From the NCBI RefSeq assembly GCF_018294505.1, contig NC_057800.1:173242396-173306395 (forward strand): DNA of 64,000 nucleotides. The letters are read 5' to 3'. This DNA is from Triticum aestivum (lineage: Eukaryota; Streptophyta; Magnoliopsida; Poales; Poaceae). The notes under the pieces were generated by a model. The model was not told where the DNA came from. It saw nothing but the letters and a program-made list of their open reading frames with translations, and searched no databases. A program made the position numbers and the translations under genes. Below, piece after piece: positions 11,751-23,491 of the stretch; position 1 is the stretch's first letter, and every line of letters begins with the position of its first letter.

Positions 11751-14700
11751 GTGTTTGCCGATGTTGGTTTCACCAACTATCGGCAACCTCAAGGTCACCA
11801 AGATGCTAGTTGACGGCGGGGCCGGCTTGAACCTGATCTCCTCCACTGTACTCTAGAAACTCCAGATCCCCGACAGCGAGCTCGAAGAAACCGGCACATT
11901 CCAAGGAATCAATCCGGGGAGGAGCAAGCCGAAGGGAAAAGTCACGCTGCCAGTAATGTTTGGCAGCAAGCTGAACTTCAGGACTGAGAGGGTCACTTTT
12001 GACGTTGCCGATATTCCATAGCCTTACAATGGGATACTTGGCCGTCCAGCACTCGCCAAGTTCATGGCAGCCTCTCATTATGCATACAACATGCTGAAGA
12101 TGCCAGGTCCGATAAGTGTCATTTCTGTCCCCGGCGACAAGAAGGATGCTCTTATCTGTGCCGACAAGATCTACCGGGAAGCAGCAGCCACAGCAGATCG
12201 CAAGCCACTTCCCGCTGAAGCTCCCGGGGGGAAGAAGACCAAGTCCGGCAAGAGTTCTGATGCCCACTCCGGCAGGCGCACCTCTTCGGAGTGCTGCGCT
12301 ACCGTCGAGGATGCACCATCGAGCTCCACCGGCAAGTGTAAGAAGACGATGGCAGCTCCGCCAGAGATGAAGAAAGTGTCCGCCAAGGAGGACGGCACTG
12401 GTGGTACCTTCACCATCAGTGCCACTCTCGACCCTAAATAGGAAAGCGCGCTCGTTGCTTTCCTACGGGCCAATGTCGACGTGTTTGCGTGGCAACCGTC
12501 TGACATCCCCGGTGTTCCCAGGAAAGTGATTGAGCACCACCTTGCCGTTTGTCCTCATGCGCGGCCCGTCAAGCAGAAGGTCAGGAAGCAAGCAGTGGAG
12601 CGCCAAGAATTCATTGCAGAAGAAATCGAGAAATTGGAAGCAACAGGCCTTGTTAGAGGAGTGCTCCATCCCACGTGGTTGGCCAATCCTGTAGTCGTGC
12701 GCAAGGCAAACGGGAAATGGAGACTCTGTATCAATTTTACCGATGTTAACAAAGCTTGTCCCAAAGACCCATTTCCTTTGCCGCGCATTGACCAGATTGT
12801 TGACTCCACAGCCGGATGTGATTTGCTTTCATTTCTTGACGCATACTCAGGATACCATCAGATCTTCATGGCAGAAGAGGATGAGGAGAAGACCGCATTT
12901 ATTACTCCATGTGGCACGTACTGTTTCGTCCAGATGCCTTTCGGATTAAAAAATGCTTGTTCAACATTTGCAAGGGTAGTTCATGTCGCTCTTGAGCCGC
13001 AAATACACAGAAATGTAGAAGCTTACATGGATGATATAGTGGTCAAGAGCAAGGACAAAGCAACTTTGATTCAAGATTTAGACGAGACCTTTGCAAATCT
13101 GCGCAAAATCAGCCTCAAGCTCAACCCAGAGAAGTGTGTGTTTGGAGTTCCTTCCGGCAAGCTTCTCGGGTTCTTTGTGTCTCAGCGGGGAATTGAAGCC
13201 AATCCTGACAAGATCAAGGCCATTGAGCAGATTGGAGCACCCAAGCGCGTCAAGGATGTACAAAGACTTGCCGGTTGAGTGGCTTCTCTCAGCAGGTTTA
13301 TCTTTTGGTCAGCTAAGCGCGCCCTACCATTTTTCAAATTATTGAAAAAGGCAGGTCCAATGAGATGGACTCCGGAAGCGGAGGCTGCGCTGCAAGACTT
13401 GAAGAGGTACCTGTCCTCCCCCCAATACTTGTCGCACCTAAGCCACAAGAGAAGTTGCTGCTCTATATAGCAACAACCAATCAAGTGGTTAGTGCTGCGT
13501 TAGTAGCGGAAAGGGAGGCAGGTGATGAGCCTGCAACCACGGCAAGCACACCCAGCGACAAGCAGGGGGCTTCCCCGACAAGCTTTGGTCCCGACAAAGA
13601 TAGATCTGCGCAGATGCACGACAAGATACAGAAGAAAATGGTGCAGCGCCCAGTTTACTTTGTCAGCTCCCTTCTGCAGGGGGCTAGGTCAAGGTACTCT
13701 GGTGTGCAGAAATTGCTTTTCGGCCTTCTCATGGCCTCGAGAAAGCTGCGCCATTACTTCCAAGCACATGAGATCATAGTTGTCACTCGCTTTCCGCTGA
13801 AGAGGATACTGCAGAATCCAGAAGCGACAGGCAGGATTGTCGAGTGGGCACTGGAACTGTCAAGCTTTGGCCTCAAGTTTGAAAGTACTTCAACTATCCA
13901 GAGCAGAGCATTGGCAGAATTTATAGCAGAATGGACGCCAACACCAGATGAAGAAATTCTAGAAACGAGCATCCCCGACAAGGAAGCAAACAAAGAGTGG
14001 CTGATGTACTTTGATGGTGCCTTTTCGCTGCAAGGCGCCGACGCTGTTGTGCTGCTTGTCGCACCCACCGGAGAGCACCTCAAGTACATAGTCCAAATGC
14101 ACTTTCCCAAGGAGCAAGCAACAAACAATACTGCAGAGTATGAAGGCTTGCTTGCCGGTCTCCGGATCGCGGCAGACCTTGGGATCAAGAAGCTCATTGT
14201 CAGGGGTGACTCGCAGCTTGTCGTCCGTCAAGTAAACAAGAATTATCAGAGTCCGTTGATGGAAGTTTACGTCGACAAAGTGAGAAAGCTAGAAGAGCAC
14301 TTTGACGCCCTGCAGATGGAACATGTTCCAAGAGCTCAAAATGCCATTGCAGATGGCCTGTCAAAGTGCGCCGCACTTAAGTTACCTGTGGAACCAGGGA
14401 TCTTTGTGCTCAAGCTGACTCAACCGTCCGTAACGCCATCAACTGGACAGAGCAAAAAGAGGAAGTTGATTTCTGGTGACTATTTGCCGGCAGAGCTTCC
14501 CGAAGCCGCCGCCAAGAAGGTCCCCAAGATCAACACCAACAGCACTGCGGAGCAGTCTGCTCCGGCAAGCCCTAGGGCTTGTTCCGTTGAAGCAGAAGCT
14601 CCCGACAAGTTTTGCTCCGGCAAGCTTGCCGGGGAACGTCACGCTCCGGCAGAGCCGCAGGTTCTTGCCGTAGAAGCGGATGTTCCCACAGCAGTCCCCA

Positions 14701-16148
14701 AGATCAACACCAAGAGCGCTGAGGAGCAGTCTGCTCCGGCAAGCCCTAGGGTTTGCTCCGTTGTAGCAGAAGCTCCCGACAAGTTTTGCTTCAGCAAGCT
14801 TGCCGGGGAACGTGAAGCTCCGGCAGAGACGCAGGTTCTCGCCCTAGAAGCGGACGTTCCCGCAGCCGCATATTCGCCTTTAGTCTTTGTTGTCGAGCCA
14901 CAAGCTCCAGCATGGGCGCAGCAGATTGTCCATTTCCTTCAGACAGGAGAACTTCCCGAAGAACAAGAAGAAGCGGAAAGAGTAGCCCGGCAGTCAAGTA
15001 TGTACCAGTTTGTCGACAAGACACTGTACAAAAGAAGACTCAATGGTGTGAAATTGAAGTGTATTCACCGGGAAGACGGACAGAAGCTATTGGCAGAGAT
15101 ACATGGAGGCATATGTGGTCACCACATTGGCGCAAGAGCACTTGTCGGCAAAGCGTTCCGGCAAGGTTTCTTCTGGCCAACAGCCCTCCAGGATGCAACT
15201 GCACAAGTAACCAAGTGTGAAGCGTGCCAGTTCCATTCCAAGCAGATACACCAACCAGCTCAAGCTCTCCAGACGATCCCTTTATCCTGGCCATTTTTGG
15301 TCTGGGGGCTCGACATCCTCGGCCCCTTTCCCCGAGCTGTCGGGGGCTTTGAGTACTTGTACATTGCAATCGACAAGTTCACAAAGTGGCCGGAAGTGGA
15401 ACCAGTGAGGAAGGTGACAGCACAGTCAGCAGTCAAGTTCTTCAGGTCGATTGTTTGCCGCTTCGGGATCCCTAACAGGATAATCACCGACAACGGTACA
15501 CAATTTACGAGCCGCACCTTCATGCAGTACGTCCAAGATCTTGGCGCCAAGGTCTGCTTCGCTTCTGTTGCTCACCCGAGAAGCAACGGTCAAGCGGAGA
15601 GGGCAAATGCTGAAGTGATGCGCGGGCTCAAGACCAGAACTTTCGACAGGCTGCACAAGTGCGGAAGAAACTAGATCGAGGAGCTGCCGGTGGTTCTTTG
15701 GTCGATCAGGACGACGCCAAATCGAGCCACTGGTCAGACACCTTTCGCTCTAGTCTATGGAGCAGAGGCAGTTATCCCCACGGAACTCGTATACGGGTCA
15801 CCTCGAGTGCTCGCTTATGATGAGCTTGAGCAAGAGCAGCTGTGACAAGATGACGCGCTGCTCCTTGAGGAAGATCGTCCTCAGGCTGCTGTGCGAGCTG
15901 CTCGCTACCAGCAAGCTTTGCGCCGCTACCATAGCCGCAAAGTTAACGCCAGAAGCCTCGAGGAAGGCGACCTTGTTCTTCGGCGCGTTCAGTCCGCCAA
16001 GAATTCCAACAAGTTGACGCCGAAGTGGGAAGGCCCTTACCGGGTGAAACGAGTCACTAGGCTTGGCACTGTCCGCCTTGAGACCGAAGATGGCATTCCG
16101 GTGAGCAACTCCTGGAACATTGAGCATCTTTGTAAGTTTTACCCGTAA
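11751..16148 (+). pseudogene. Element C pol: protease, RT, RNase H, integrase (broken)
   Basis: Protease motif MLVDGGAGLNLIS is at about 11803. RT spans about 12440-13270, with LPRIDQIVD, FLDAYSGYHQ and the catalytic YMDD near 13025. RNase H is near 14000-14360 (YFDGAF, NNTAEYEGL). Integrase is about 15000-15800, with an HHCC zinc region (GHHIGARALVG, CEACQF) and core motifs WGLDILGP, TDNGTQF and NGQAERAN. There is no chromodomain after LCKFYP at 16148. Stops: TAG 11854, 12019, 12439; TGA 13276; TAG 15672; TGA 15843. A frameshift lies in the C-run at 13419-13426. A 174-bp in-frame duplication lies between RNase H and integrase. Confidence 0.85.
14520..14867 (+). repeat. In-frame 174-bp tandem duplication between RNase H and integrase of C
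   Basis: Two consecutive copies start at 14520 and 14694. Each encodes about 58 residues beginning VPKINT and containing EQSAPASPR and APDKFC. The copies differ by scattered substitutions but keep the frame, so the duplication predates loss of function or was harmless. The region is a Pro/Ala-rich linker, not a known catalytic domain. Confidence 0.85.
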
Positions 16149-17007
16149 GGCGCGGTTGTCGGAACCTGTTCCGGCAACCACCTTTTGTACAAGTCTTGCC
16201 GCTGTTGCATGTAATCCTTTGTACAAAGCCGAGCGCAGACCCCGTGCATAAGTAAACCTCATGTGCTCCGCACATTTTATGCTTTCTACTTTTTGGCATA
16301 TATGATCTGACACTTTGTGCAGCACCTACTCCACAGTAAGCAGTAATGAGCCGTAAGGCTCCATACCTTTATTTTCTCTTCTTTCTTTTTTCTCAAGGAA
16401 GAGAAGGTTCTCTCGCACACAAGTTTGCCGGGGAGAAAAGAGGAGATAATGGTGTGGACCAGGCGTCGTTCAAGAAAGTTTCGCCTTGCCGGGAAGCAAA
16501 CAACAGAAAAGCTAAGTTGTCAATTTTTTTTTTAAATTTTAAGTTATCTCCCTTGAACGACCACAGCTGTGCACGGAGGAACCAACTCGTACCTAGTCGC
16601 ACCTTTACTTTGCTTCGAGTCCGCTCAACAACTTAAGTGAGCTGCTAGCGCCCTTACTTTGCTTCGAGTCCGCTCAGCAACTTAAGTGAGCTGCTAGCGC
16701 CCTTACTTTGTTTTCGAGTTCGCTCAGCAACTTAAGTGAGCTGCAACTAGTTGCGACAAGGTTTCTTGCCGGTAGTGGTACCGCCAGCAGGCTGCTGACG
16801 TCCCGCACTCAGCGCTCGCGGCCCAGGTGCCTACGCCGGCAAGTTCCCTAAAAGCATAGGGTAAAAGCATACAAAGCAAGGAGTCAAGTAAAGGGAATAA
16901 CATCGCAATTAATACCCAGAACAAAGCTATATTCCAGAGATAACTTGTCGCAGCTCTAATAGTTCGTTTTCATAACATGCCAAACAGCGAAAGAAGAAAT
17001 GGGCGGC
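16149..17007 (+). other. Element C region between pol and antisense gene, with a 49-bp repeat x 3
   Basis: Three copies of about 49 bp lie at 16602-16750 (CCTTACTTTGCTTCGAGTCC then GCTCAGCAACTTAAGTGAGC). Each copy contains the partial palindrome GCTCA...TGAGC. I see no gene in this stretch. The repeat tract occupies the same position as the 74-bp array of element B, where sense and antisense transcripts would meet. Confidence 0.7.
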
Positions 17008-20000
17008 CTAATCCACACGATCGCCTTCGACCCTCTTGATCCCGCTCACCTTGTCCACAATGGGTGCGACAAGGGCCTTGAGCTCCTCCAGATCGGCCTC
17101 CGGCGGCAAGGTCCTGAGGATATTGGTGAGGCGGAGGCCCGGATTGCGGAAGGCCACCTTCATCAACACTTTCTCGAGAGCTCCTGCGCAGATCTTGCAC
17201 GATTCATCGGCCAGCTGCTTGGGGATCCTCTCCCGGAGTCGCTGGAGGGCTGTCGCCACGCCCTTGAAGAACAGGACGAGCTTGGTGCTGGGCTGGAGGT
17301 TGTCGTCGAAGGGATACCCAAGATCTTCCATCCCCAGCTGCGCCAGCTCCTTGTCGATGTCTGTGGCGGCGTTCACAAGACTCTCCGTCCAGTGCGTCAC
17401 AGTCTCACTGAAGGCGTTCTGGGCGGTGGCAGCGCTCTCCAGCAGCGCCTTGTCGGCCTTGATTTCCTCCTTCAAGGCCGCCTCCCGCTTCTTGGCGCTG
17501 TCCAGAGTCTTGGTCAAAGTGGTTAGCTTCAACTCAAGATCCACGTTGGAGACCTTGGCGGCGCTGAGCTCTCTGCCCTTCTCGGCGAGATCGGCTTCTA
17601 GCTGCGCCACCTTCGTCTTCAACTCCTCCTTGGCGGCTTCGGCGGCGGCGGCGGCGGCGTCCTCTGCTTGTTTAAGGGCTTCGCCGAGCTTTCCCTCGTG
17701 CACGGCAAGCTCCTCCTCGTGGGCGTCAAGATTGACCTTCCGCTGCGCCAGCTCGCCCTCTTCCGTGGCTAGCTTCACAGCGGCAAGTTGTTGCCGCTCT
17801 TCGGCTTCGGCCTTCTCGAGGAGAAAGGCCTTCCGCGCTTCACCGAGCTGCTCTCGCTCCTCCTCCAGGGATCGGAGGGCTTCCCGGTGGAAACCCCCGA
17901 GCTCTTCGCGCGCTTTTCGATGTCAGCTCCCGCCTTCGCGACAAGTGCCTCGCGGGACTCCAGCTTAGCTTGCCGCGCGCAGTAGAGCGACATCAGCTTC
18001 CGCAGCAGCCGCTCTTCTTCGGGCTCGTTGCTGCTGCTGCTTGGCGCGTCGACCAGCTTCAACCCCGCGGAGCCAAGCACTTCTCCGTCGAAGATCTCCC
18101 CCTCGACCGACACCCTGGAGCTTGAAGCCCAGGGGAGGTTGATGAAGACGCCTTCGCCGGCCTCGAAGTAAACGCCCGGCTGGGGCTCCTCGGTGCTTGG
18201 CACTGCGGCTTCGACGGACGGGTCGGCGGTCGGCGTAGCGCCCGGCGCTCCTGCGGCCTCTGGGCCGTCAGTACGATCGCCAGATCCCTCGCCAGTCTCC
18301 GCGGCGCCAGCCTTGGCGGCCTCGGCGCCGGCGGGATCACCCGCGCCGGCTACGTCCTCGGCGGCGACCTTGATCTCCACCCGCTTCGTAGCAGATGGGT
18401 CTGACAGCCGGCAAGGGGAGAAGAATCAAGCAAAATCAAACAAAAACTCAAGAAGATCAAAAGAAGAAGAACCCAAGGGAAGTTTTGAAGCAAGAAGAGT
18501 ACCTGCACCGGGCTCTGCAGTAGTGGTCTCCACCGTCGGGGGGCCGCTGGTGCTGTCCCTTGCCGGGGAACCCTCCCTTGCCGGAGACTTCTCCCTTGCC
18601 GGGGAGCCCTCCCTTGCCGGAGAGTTCTCCCTTGTCGGGGAATTCTCCCTTGGCTCCTGGTGGGGCTGCTCGGCTCCTACACAAGTCAACAAGCAGATAT
18701 CAGCAAAGACAAGTACCCAAGCGCGCCTCGCAGCAGAAAGTAAATCACACACTTACGCTGGGGGCTGCCCTGGAGGAAAATCATCGGGTCCGGCAAGGTT
18801 TTCTCGGGCGCGTCACCTGCTGTCGCAGTGGGCCCGTCCTCGATGACGATCACCGGGACCTTAGCTCTCTTTGCCGCTCTCTAGGCCAGAGTCCTGAAGA
18901 GGAACAGGTTCAGGGAAAAGCAAGTGAGAAACAAGACAAACAACAAGAGTTGAAGAACTACAAGCACAACAAGAGAAGCTTACTCTTCTCCTTCTTCTTC
19001 CTTGTCGGAGCTTAACGCGGAGAAGTCGAAGCCCGGCGCGCGCCTGGCGGGAGGAGGCGGAGGAGAAGCTTCCCTTGGCCGCTTGGCGGGAGCAGTGGCG
19101 GCGGTCTGAGACGACCCCGCTCCGGCTGTCGGCACGGCGTGAGCAGCGGCAGGAACTGAAGCGGTGGTCCGGCTAGATCCCGCTCCAGTTGCCGTCACAG
19201 CATGAGGCGCTCCCACGGCAACGGTGTTTGCCGCGGTGGAGCGTGTCACGTGGCGCGGCGACTGTTGACCCGCTTGCCGCTCCGCCACGTCACCGACCTT
19301 GCGGAGACGCCTTCTTGGCGGAGATGGATGCTCTGCTCGCGGTGGGCTGTCTGAAGACGAGGTGGAAGAAGAATTGATCTCCAACGAGCCGCTCGCGTCC
19401 TTGGCGGGCTCGCTCGGCTCGGCGTCACGCCCGGCGAGCTCCGCCTTGCCGGAGGGCTCCCCTTGCTCGGCATGGCTTGCCGCTTCTGCTGCATCTGCCT
19501 CCGCCATAGTGAACCCAAACTCGCCCGCGGCTGCGGCTGCCGCCGCCTCCTCCACCCTAGTGGCGATGAGTGCAAGCTCCGCATCGGTGGTGTCGCGGGT
19601 GAGGCCCTTCTTCTCGTCTGGGCGGATTGCCACTTCCACCAAGTCGTCGAAGAACTGCTGCAAGATCTCGTCTGCAGGCTCCTGCCAAGTTGGCACAATC
19701 CCGTGCGAGTCGCACTCCGGCATCATTGCACGGATGCGGTCGAGCGCGGAATTGTTGCACAACGGCACGACGCCCCCCGGCAACCTGAACACCTCGGGAT
19801 GTTGGGGGTCATACTTGAATAGTTCCTGCAGCATCGCGTTGAGCTCCGGGACTGTGAAGTTGTAGTTGAGGCCCGGCCGTAGCCTCATGATATCTGCCGC
19901 GTTCTTGAACTCCCAAGTGGGCCTCCCCCGTTCCTGCAGGGGGGCGATGCGGCGGCGAAGGAAGTCTGCGCCAACAGCGCTAACAGTAAGCCCGGCAAGC

Positions 20001-20671
20001 CTCAGGCGCAGGATCCTGGTGACGGCAATCTTCAGCCTGGCGTCCTCCGGGGCCATGTCGCTCCAATCGCTGCCGCGTGCTACTGGGGTTTTGCGCCGGG
20101 TGGTGAATGGCTGCGGGTTCTCCTCGTCAATCCAGCACCAATCAGCTCTCCACTCCTCCCACTTGCCGCGGAATTCTCCCTCCAGATATGTCTCTTTCTT
20201 GCCGGACCTTGAGATCCAGGCAATTCCGCCGGATAGAGGCTCTCCTCTCTCTACTCGGGGTATGAAGAAATGGTGGAAGAGGGCTACGTTGGGAAGGACT
20301 CCGACAAAGTTTTCGCAGAGATGTGCGAAAACTGCCATTGTCAGGACGGCGTTGGGGGTGAAGTCAAGGAGGTGGAATCCATAGGTATTCATGATATCGC
20401 AGAAGAATTCAGAGAAAGGCGGGCAGAGCCCGCAGTAGAAGAACAGAGCAAAAAAGGGGTATCCGTTCGGGGCCTCCTTCCAAGCGACGGCGGGGAGTAC
20501 CTTAGTGCGCGGATGCGCACGCGTCTCCGCCGACCAGAACAAGTAATAGTTCTCCCTCAGCTCCTTCGCGCCAAGCTTGGGGGGGAAGACGGACCGCTCC
20601 TTCCGCAGCGCCGCGAGCCGCTGCGCCTCGGTCGACTTCACGGCTTTCCCCTTGTCGGCTTTTGGAGCCAT
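17008..20671 (-). pseudogene. Antisense four-exon gene of element C (Transposase_28-like domain plus coiled coil)
   Basis: Minus-strand exons: 20671-18984, 18893-18757, 18676-18503, 18400-17008. All introns have GT donors (GTAAGC, GTAAGT, GTACTC) and AG acceptors, and the phases agree across all three junctions. Exon 1 starts with ATG and carries a region resembling Pfam PF04195 (GLCPPFSEFFCDIM; LTMAVFAHLCENFVG near residues 75-135). Exon 3 encodes SPAREG-type repeats. Exon 4 encodes a long Ala/Glu/Lys coiled coil and a helical C-terminus ending GDRVD. Two breaks are visible: a TAG in exon 2 (18883-18881, readable as CAG) and a one-base loss near 17907-17912. Such antisense ORFs are known from Tat-type elements such as maize Grande; their function is unknown. 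Confidence 0.75.
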
Positions 20672-20838
20672 GGCGGAAACAGTGGAGGAGGTCGACGGCG
20701 TTGGTGGTGTTGGTGGCGATGTGGGGGCGGAGCGCAGCTCTCTCTCTCTCTCAGTTTTGGGAAGGCGAGGGAGCGGCGGAGATTTCTGAGATTGAGAATG
20801 GCAACGGGCAAGTGGGCGAACTGCCCCTGCTTCCCCTG

Positions 20839-20847
20839 CTTATAAAG
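20839..20847 (-). promoter_or_regulatory. TATA box of the antisense gene in element C
   Basis: CTTTATAAG on the minus strand lies about 170 bp upstream of the antisense ATG at 20671, followed by a CT-rich GAGAGAGAGAG tract near 20745. It lies inside the element, upstream of the 3' LTR, so it is separate from the LTR promoter. Confidence 0.5.
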
Positions 20848-21038
20848 AGGGAGGGGCGGACGTTCCACATTTCCAAATAAAGTAACCCCCACGATCTTCC
20901 CCACGACGCCGCATTCAACGCGTGCCGTTCGGGGAGGGCGCGGTGGATACGGAGTAAGATACGGCGCAACCTAGACCGCGCGTGCCCGTGCCCTGTTTTG
21001 GGCCTGGCCCAACAGCGCTCGGCACCATGTATGGCCCA

Positions 21039-21052
21039 GGCCCGGGGGCTCC
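21039..21052 (+). other. Element C polypurine tract region
   Basis: GGCCCGGGGGCTCC directly precedes the 3' LTR at 21053; the G-run is the probable plus-strand primer. Confidence 0.5.
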
Positions 21053-22002
21053 TGTCGGTGTACAAGAGTAGGGGTACCCTAGTATCCCGAACTTGTGCAC
21101 GGGCAGTCGCAGCATCCCGCGGCAGGGCTGGCCGGGTGGTCGCCAAGGTCCTCCGTGGTTCCTTTGGAGCCATTCAAGAACAAAGTGTCCAAGCCAAGAA
21201 GATAAGACCCCGGCAAGAGGAGCTTGCCGGGAAGGCTAACAAAAGCATCCTAAGACCCCGGCAAGAGGAGCTTGCCGGGAAGGCCACCCAAGGCATTGCA
21301 AGGAACTTGCCGCTGCGCACCACACGCTCCGGCAAGGCCCGGCGAGCGACAAGCTCCCGGACGCGACAAGACAACGACCGCGGCAAGGCGCTTGCCGCGG
21401 CAAGCCACCTCTCCGAGCCCGCGCTCCAGCACATCCACCAACATGTCGCTCTGGGGCCCCTCCAGGCGTACGTGGCGGAAGGCTATGCAGCCAGGGGCGT
21501 GTGGTCGCAAACGGCGCTGATAAGATCGCCATCGTGGCGAACGGTGGCGTCCCTGGCGGTCTCTTTTCGCACTATTTAGGCGACACAGACGGGCATTTAA
21601 TGCCCTTGTCTCCTGCCGTCAGGGTTAGGTACGATACACTGTAGCAGGTAGCTGTGCCTACCACAGCACCTTTCCATTTTTGCCCTTTACCTCCGTTGCC
21701 ACCTATCGGTAACCCCTTGAGCATATAAAAGGAGGCCCGTGTGCAATGTAGAGGGGGGTTCGAACACTCATGCTCGGTGTCACTAGCTGCTGGTGTGTAC
21801 TGTAGCACCCCGCGCTCCCGAGCAAGAAATCAATACAAACCACAAAGCAGGAGTAGGGTTTTACGCATCCGTGCGGCCCGAACCTGGGTAAATCGCTCGC
21901 ATGCATCGCCTCGATTTGCTCTTTGAGCAACCTCCGCCCCCGCCGAACCGAAAGGGACCGGTCCACCGGTCCCATAGGTGTTCGTGGATCAGTACCCCGG
22001 CA
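21053..22002 (+). repeat. Element C 3' LTR
   Basis: It is 950 bp, equal in length to the 5' LTR, with a TATAAAAG box at 21724-21731. It ends CCCCGGCA at 22002 and is followed by the TAGGG target duplication. Confidence 0.92.
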
Positions 22003-22007
22003 TAGGG

Positions 22008-22131
22008 CTGTTACTTCCTCCACGAAGGGCCTGAACTCGTACATCCTGGTGTATTTACAACTTCTCCATAGCTGAGATCTAGCCTCTCCGTACATACCCC
22101 CTACCTCACTGTCAGAGTTAGAACCACGACA
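22008..22131 (+). repeat. Element B 5' LTR, second part
   Basis: The B LTR resumes with CTGTTACTTCCTCC after the duplicated TAGGG and ends CCACGACA at 22131. It matches 34976-35099 with three transitions. Confidence 0.88.
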
Positions 22132-22132
22132 G

Positions 22133-22150
22133 TTGGCGCCCTCCGTGGGG
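22133..22150 (+). other. Element B primer-binding site
   Basis: TTGGCGCCCTCCGTGGGG directly follows the 5' LTR. The TGGCGCC start is a typical tRNA 3' end complement; the tRNA is not identified. Confidence 0.6.
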
Positions 22151-22204
22151 CAGGAGTCTTAGCGCCTAGTTGGAGAAGTTGCGATTTTCCCGATCCCTTT
22201 GATC

Positions 22205-23491
22205 ATGTTTTCGTGCGGAGATTTGATGGAGGGCCGCGAGATCCATCTCGGCGCACTCACGTTCATCGCCGACAACTCCGCTTGGCTTCAGGAGGCTCCA
22301 CGCGACATCGACGCCCTCCCCGTCCGCGGTGCGATGCACTTCCGTGCATGTGTTCGTGGCGTCCTCCTACGGCAGCCATCGACCCAGTATCGGTCGGCTC
22401 CCTTGTCATCTTCCCGCCCTGTCTCCCACCGGCGCAAGCGCTCCGGCCGGTCGAGACTTCAAAGGTGGGTGAGGCATGCCGTGGCCCGCCAGTCGGCAGC
22501 CCCACAAGTTGCGGCAATCGAGCCCGACGAATCCCTCTACGGCCTGTTCGACCTGTCGACTGGCTCCGCGGAGACCGCATCCGAGTGCGACAGCAGCGAC
22601 CCGGCGGCTGAGGTTCTGGTGGTCGATGGAACACACAGTCCTCCTGGTTTCCCTCGCATCGATGGAGGCGCGGGTGGAGGCGACCCGTCGCATCCCCACG
22701 ATGAGTATCTCCCCGAACCTCTCACGTCATTGCAGCGAGAGGAGCTTTGCCGCCGGAACATGGATGCACTCCACACTCCTATCGTCGGAGAAACCCCCGA
22801 GGCTCAGGCCTTGGAGGACGCGCGCTTGGCTAACTTGGCCGAGCGCACTCGACTGGAGAATCTCCAGCGAATGCTCAACGAGCAAGCGCGTCAGCGAGCT
22901 CCCGAGTCCAGTCGACGTCAGCTCTTCCCGCCTACGCAGGTATATCGAACCCCAGTTCAGAACTTGGCAGCCGCGGCCCATATAGCAGAATCGATTCAGC
23001 CCTCCCAGTCGGAGGCTGGCAGGGGCTTGTTGCAAATCAGAGCGTTGCTCCGGGCAGCGGGAAACCAGAATTCCGCTGTTTCTCAGTCATGGAATAGGAT
23101 CCACAGTCGATCCGTTGCAACGGATACAGTCCAGTCGGCTCATAGCCCAAGATCGCCCCTGAGGCATGAGGGACGCGGAGACCGGCACGATCAGTACAGA
23201 AGAAATGGGCAGTATGATCACCGGTTCGATCGACGTCGAGTGCCAACCCTCCCCCGAGGAGTGGGTCATATGCGCCTCGACAGCAGGATGACAGACACCC
23301 TCATAGTTTTGGGCGGAGAGTTCCAGTCGACCCCAGGGACCCAGGCTTTGATGCGAGATCCATCCTCGTTTAGGGTCTGGTTGACAGGAACAAAGCTCAC
23401 CGAGAAGGCCACGACAGGGATGCGCTTGCCAGCAGCAGAGTGCATGTTTCGGGGCCAGAGTGTTTTAGTCGAGCCATCAGGGCCGCAGTGA
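22205..23491 (+). pseudogene. Element B gag, N-terminal part (frameshifted from the rest)
   Basis: I place the start at ATG 22205 (MFSCGD) after the PBS. The frame is open for about 428 codons of low-complexity, Arg/Ser/Pro-rich sequence with an acidic middle and a helical LERTRLENLQRMLNEQ-like segment near 22840. It ends in a short non-homologous tail because a frameshift near 23440-23460 separates it from the conserved capsid region, which continues in another frame. The N-terminal part has no recognised domain. Confidence 0.7.

Larger units (their letters stand above)
8556..22002 (+). mobile_element. Gypsy element C (Tat-like), complete but decayed
   Basis: It is flanked by a perfect 5-bp target duplication TAGGG (8551-8555 and 22003-22007) inside the LTR of B. 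Its two 950-bp LTRs begin TGTCGGTGTACAAG and end ACCCCGGCA. Between them I count about 40 substitutions (some 16 are transversions) and two 1-base indels. Internal order: PBS, gag, protease, RT, RNase H, integrase, a 49-bp repeat, a spliced antisense gene, polypurine tract. CCGGCAAG/CTTGCCGG motifs are extremely frequent throughout, giving the element its own base composition. Confidence 0.9.

Noticed and set aside
17036..17968. Plus-strand open frame of 310 codons in element C
   Set aside because: Ser/Ala-rich shadow of the antisense coiled-coil exon.
22263..22985. Open frames on both strands over the B gag N-terminus
   Set aside because: Shadow frames caused by high GC; the frame from 22205 follows the PBS and leads towards the capsid region.
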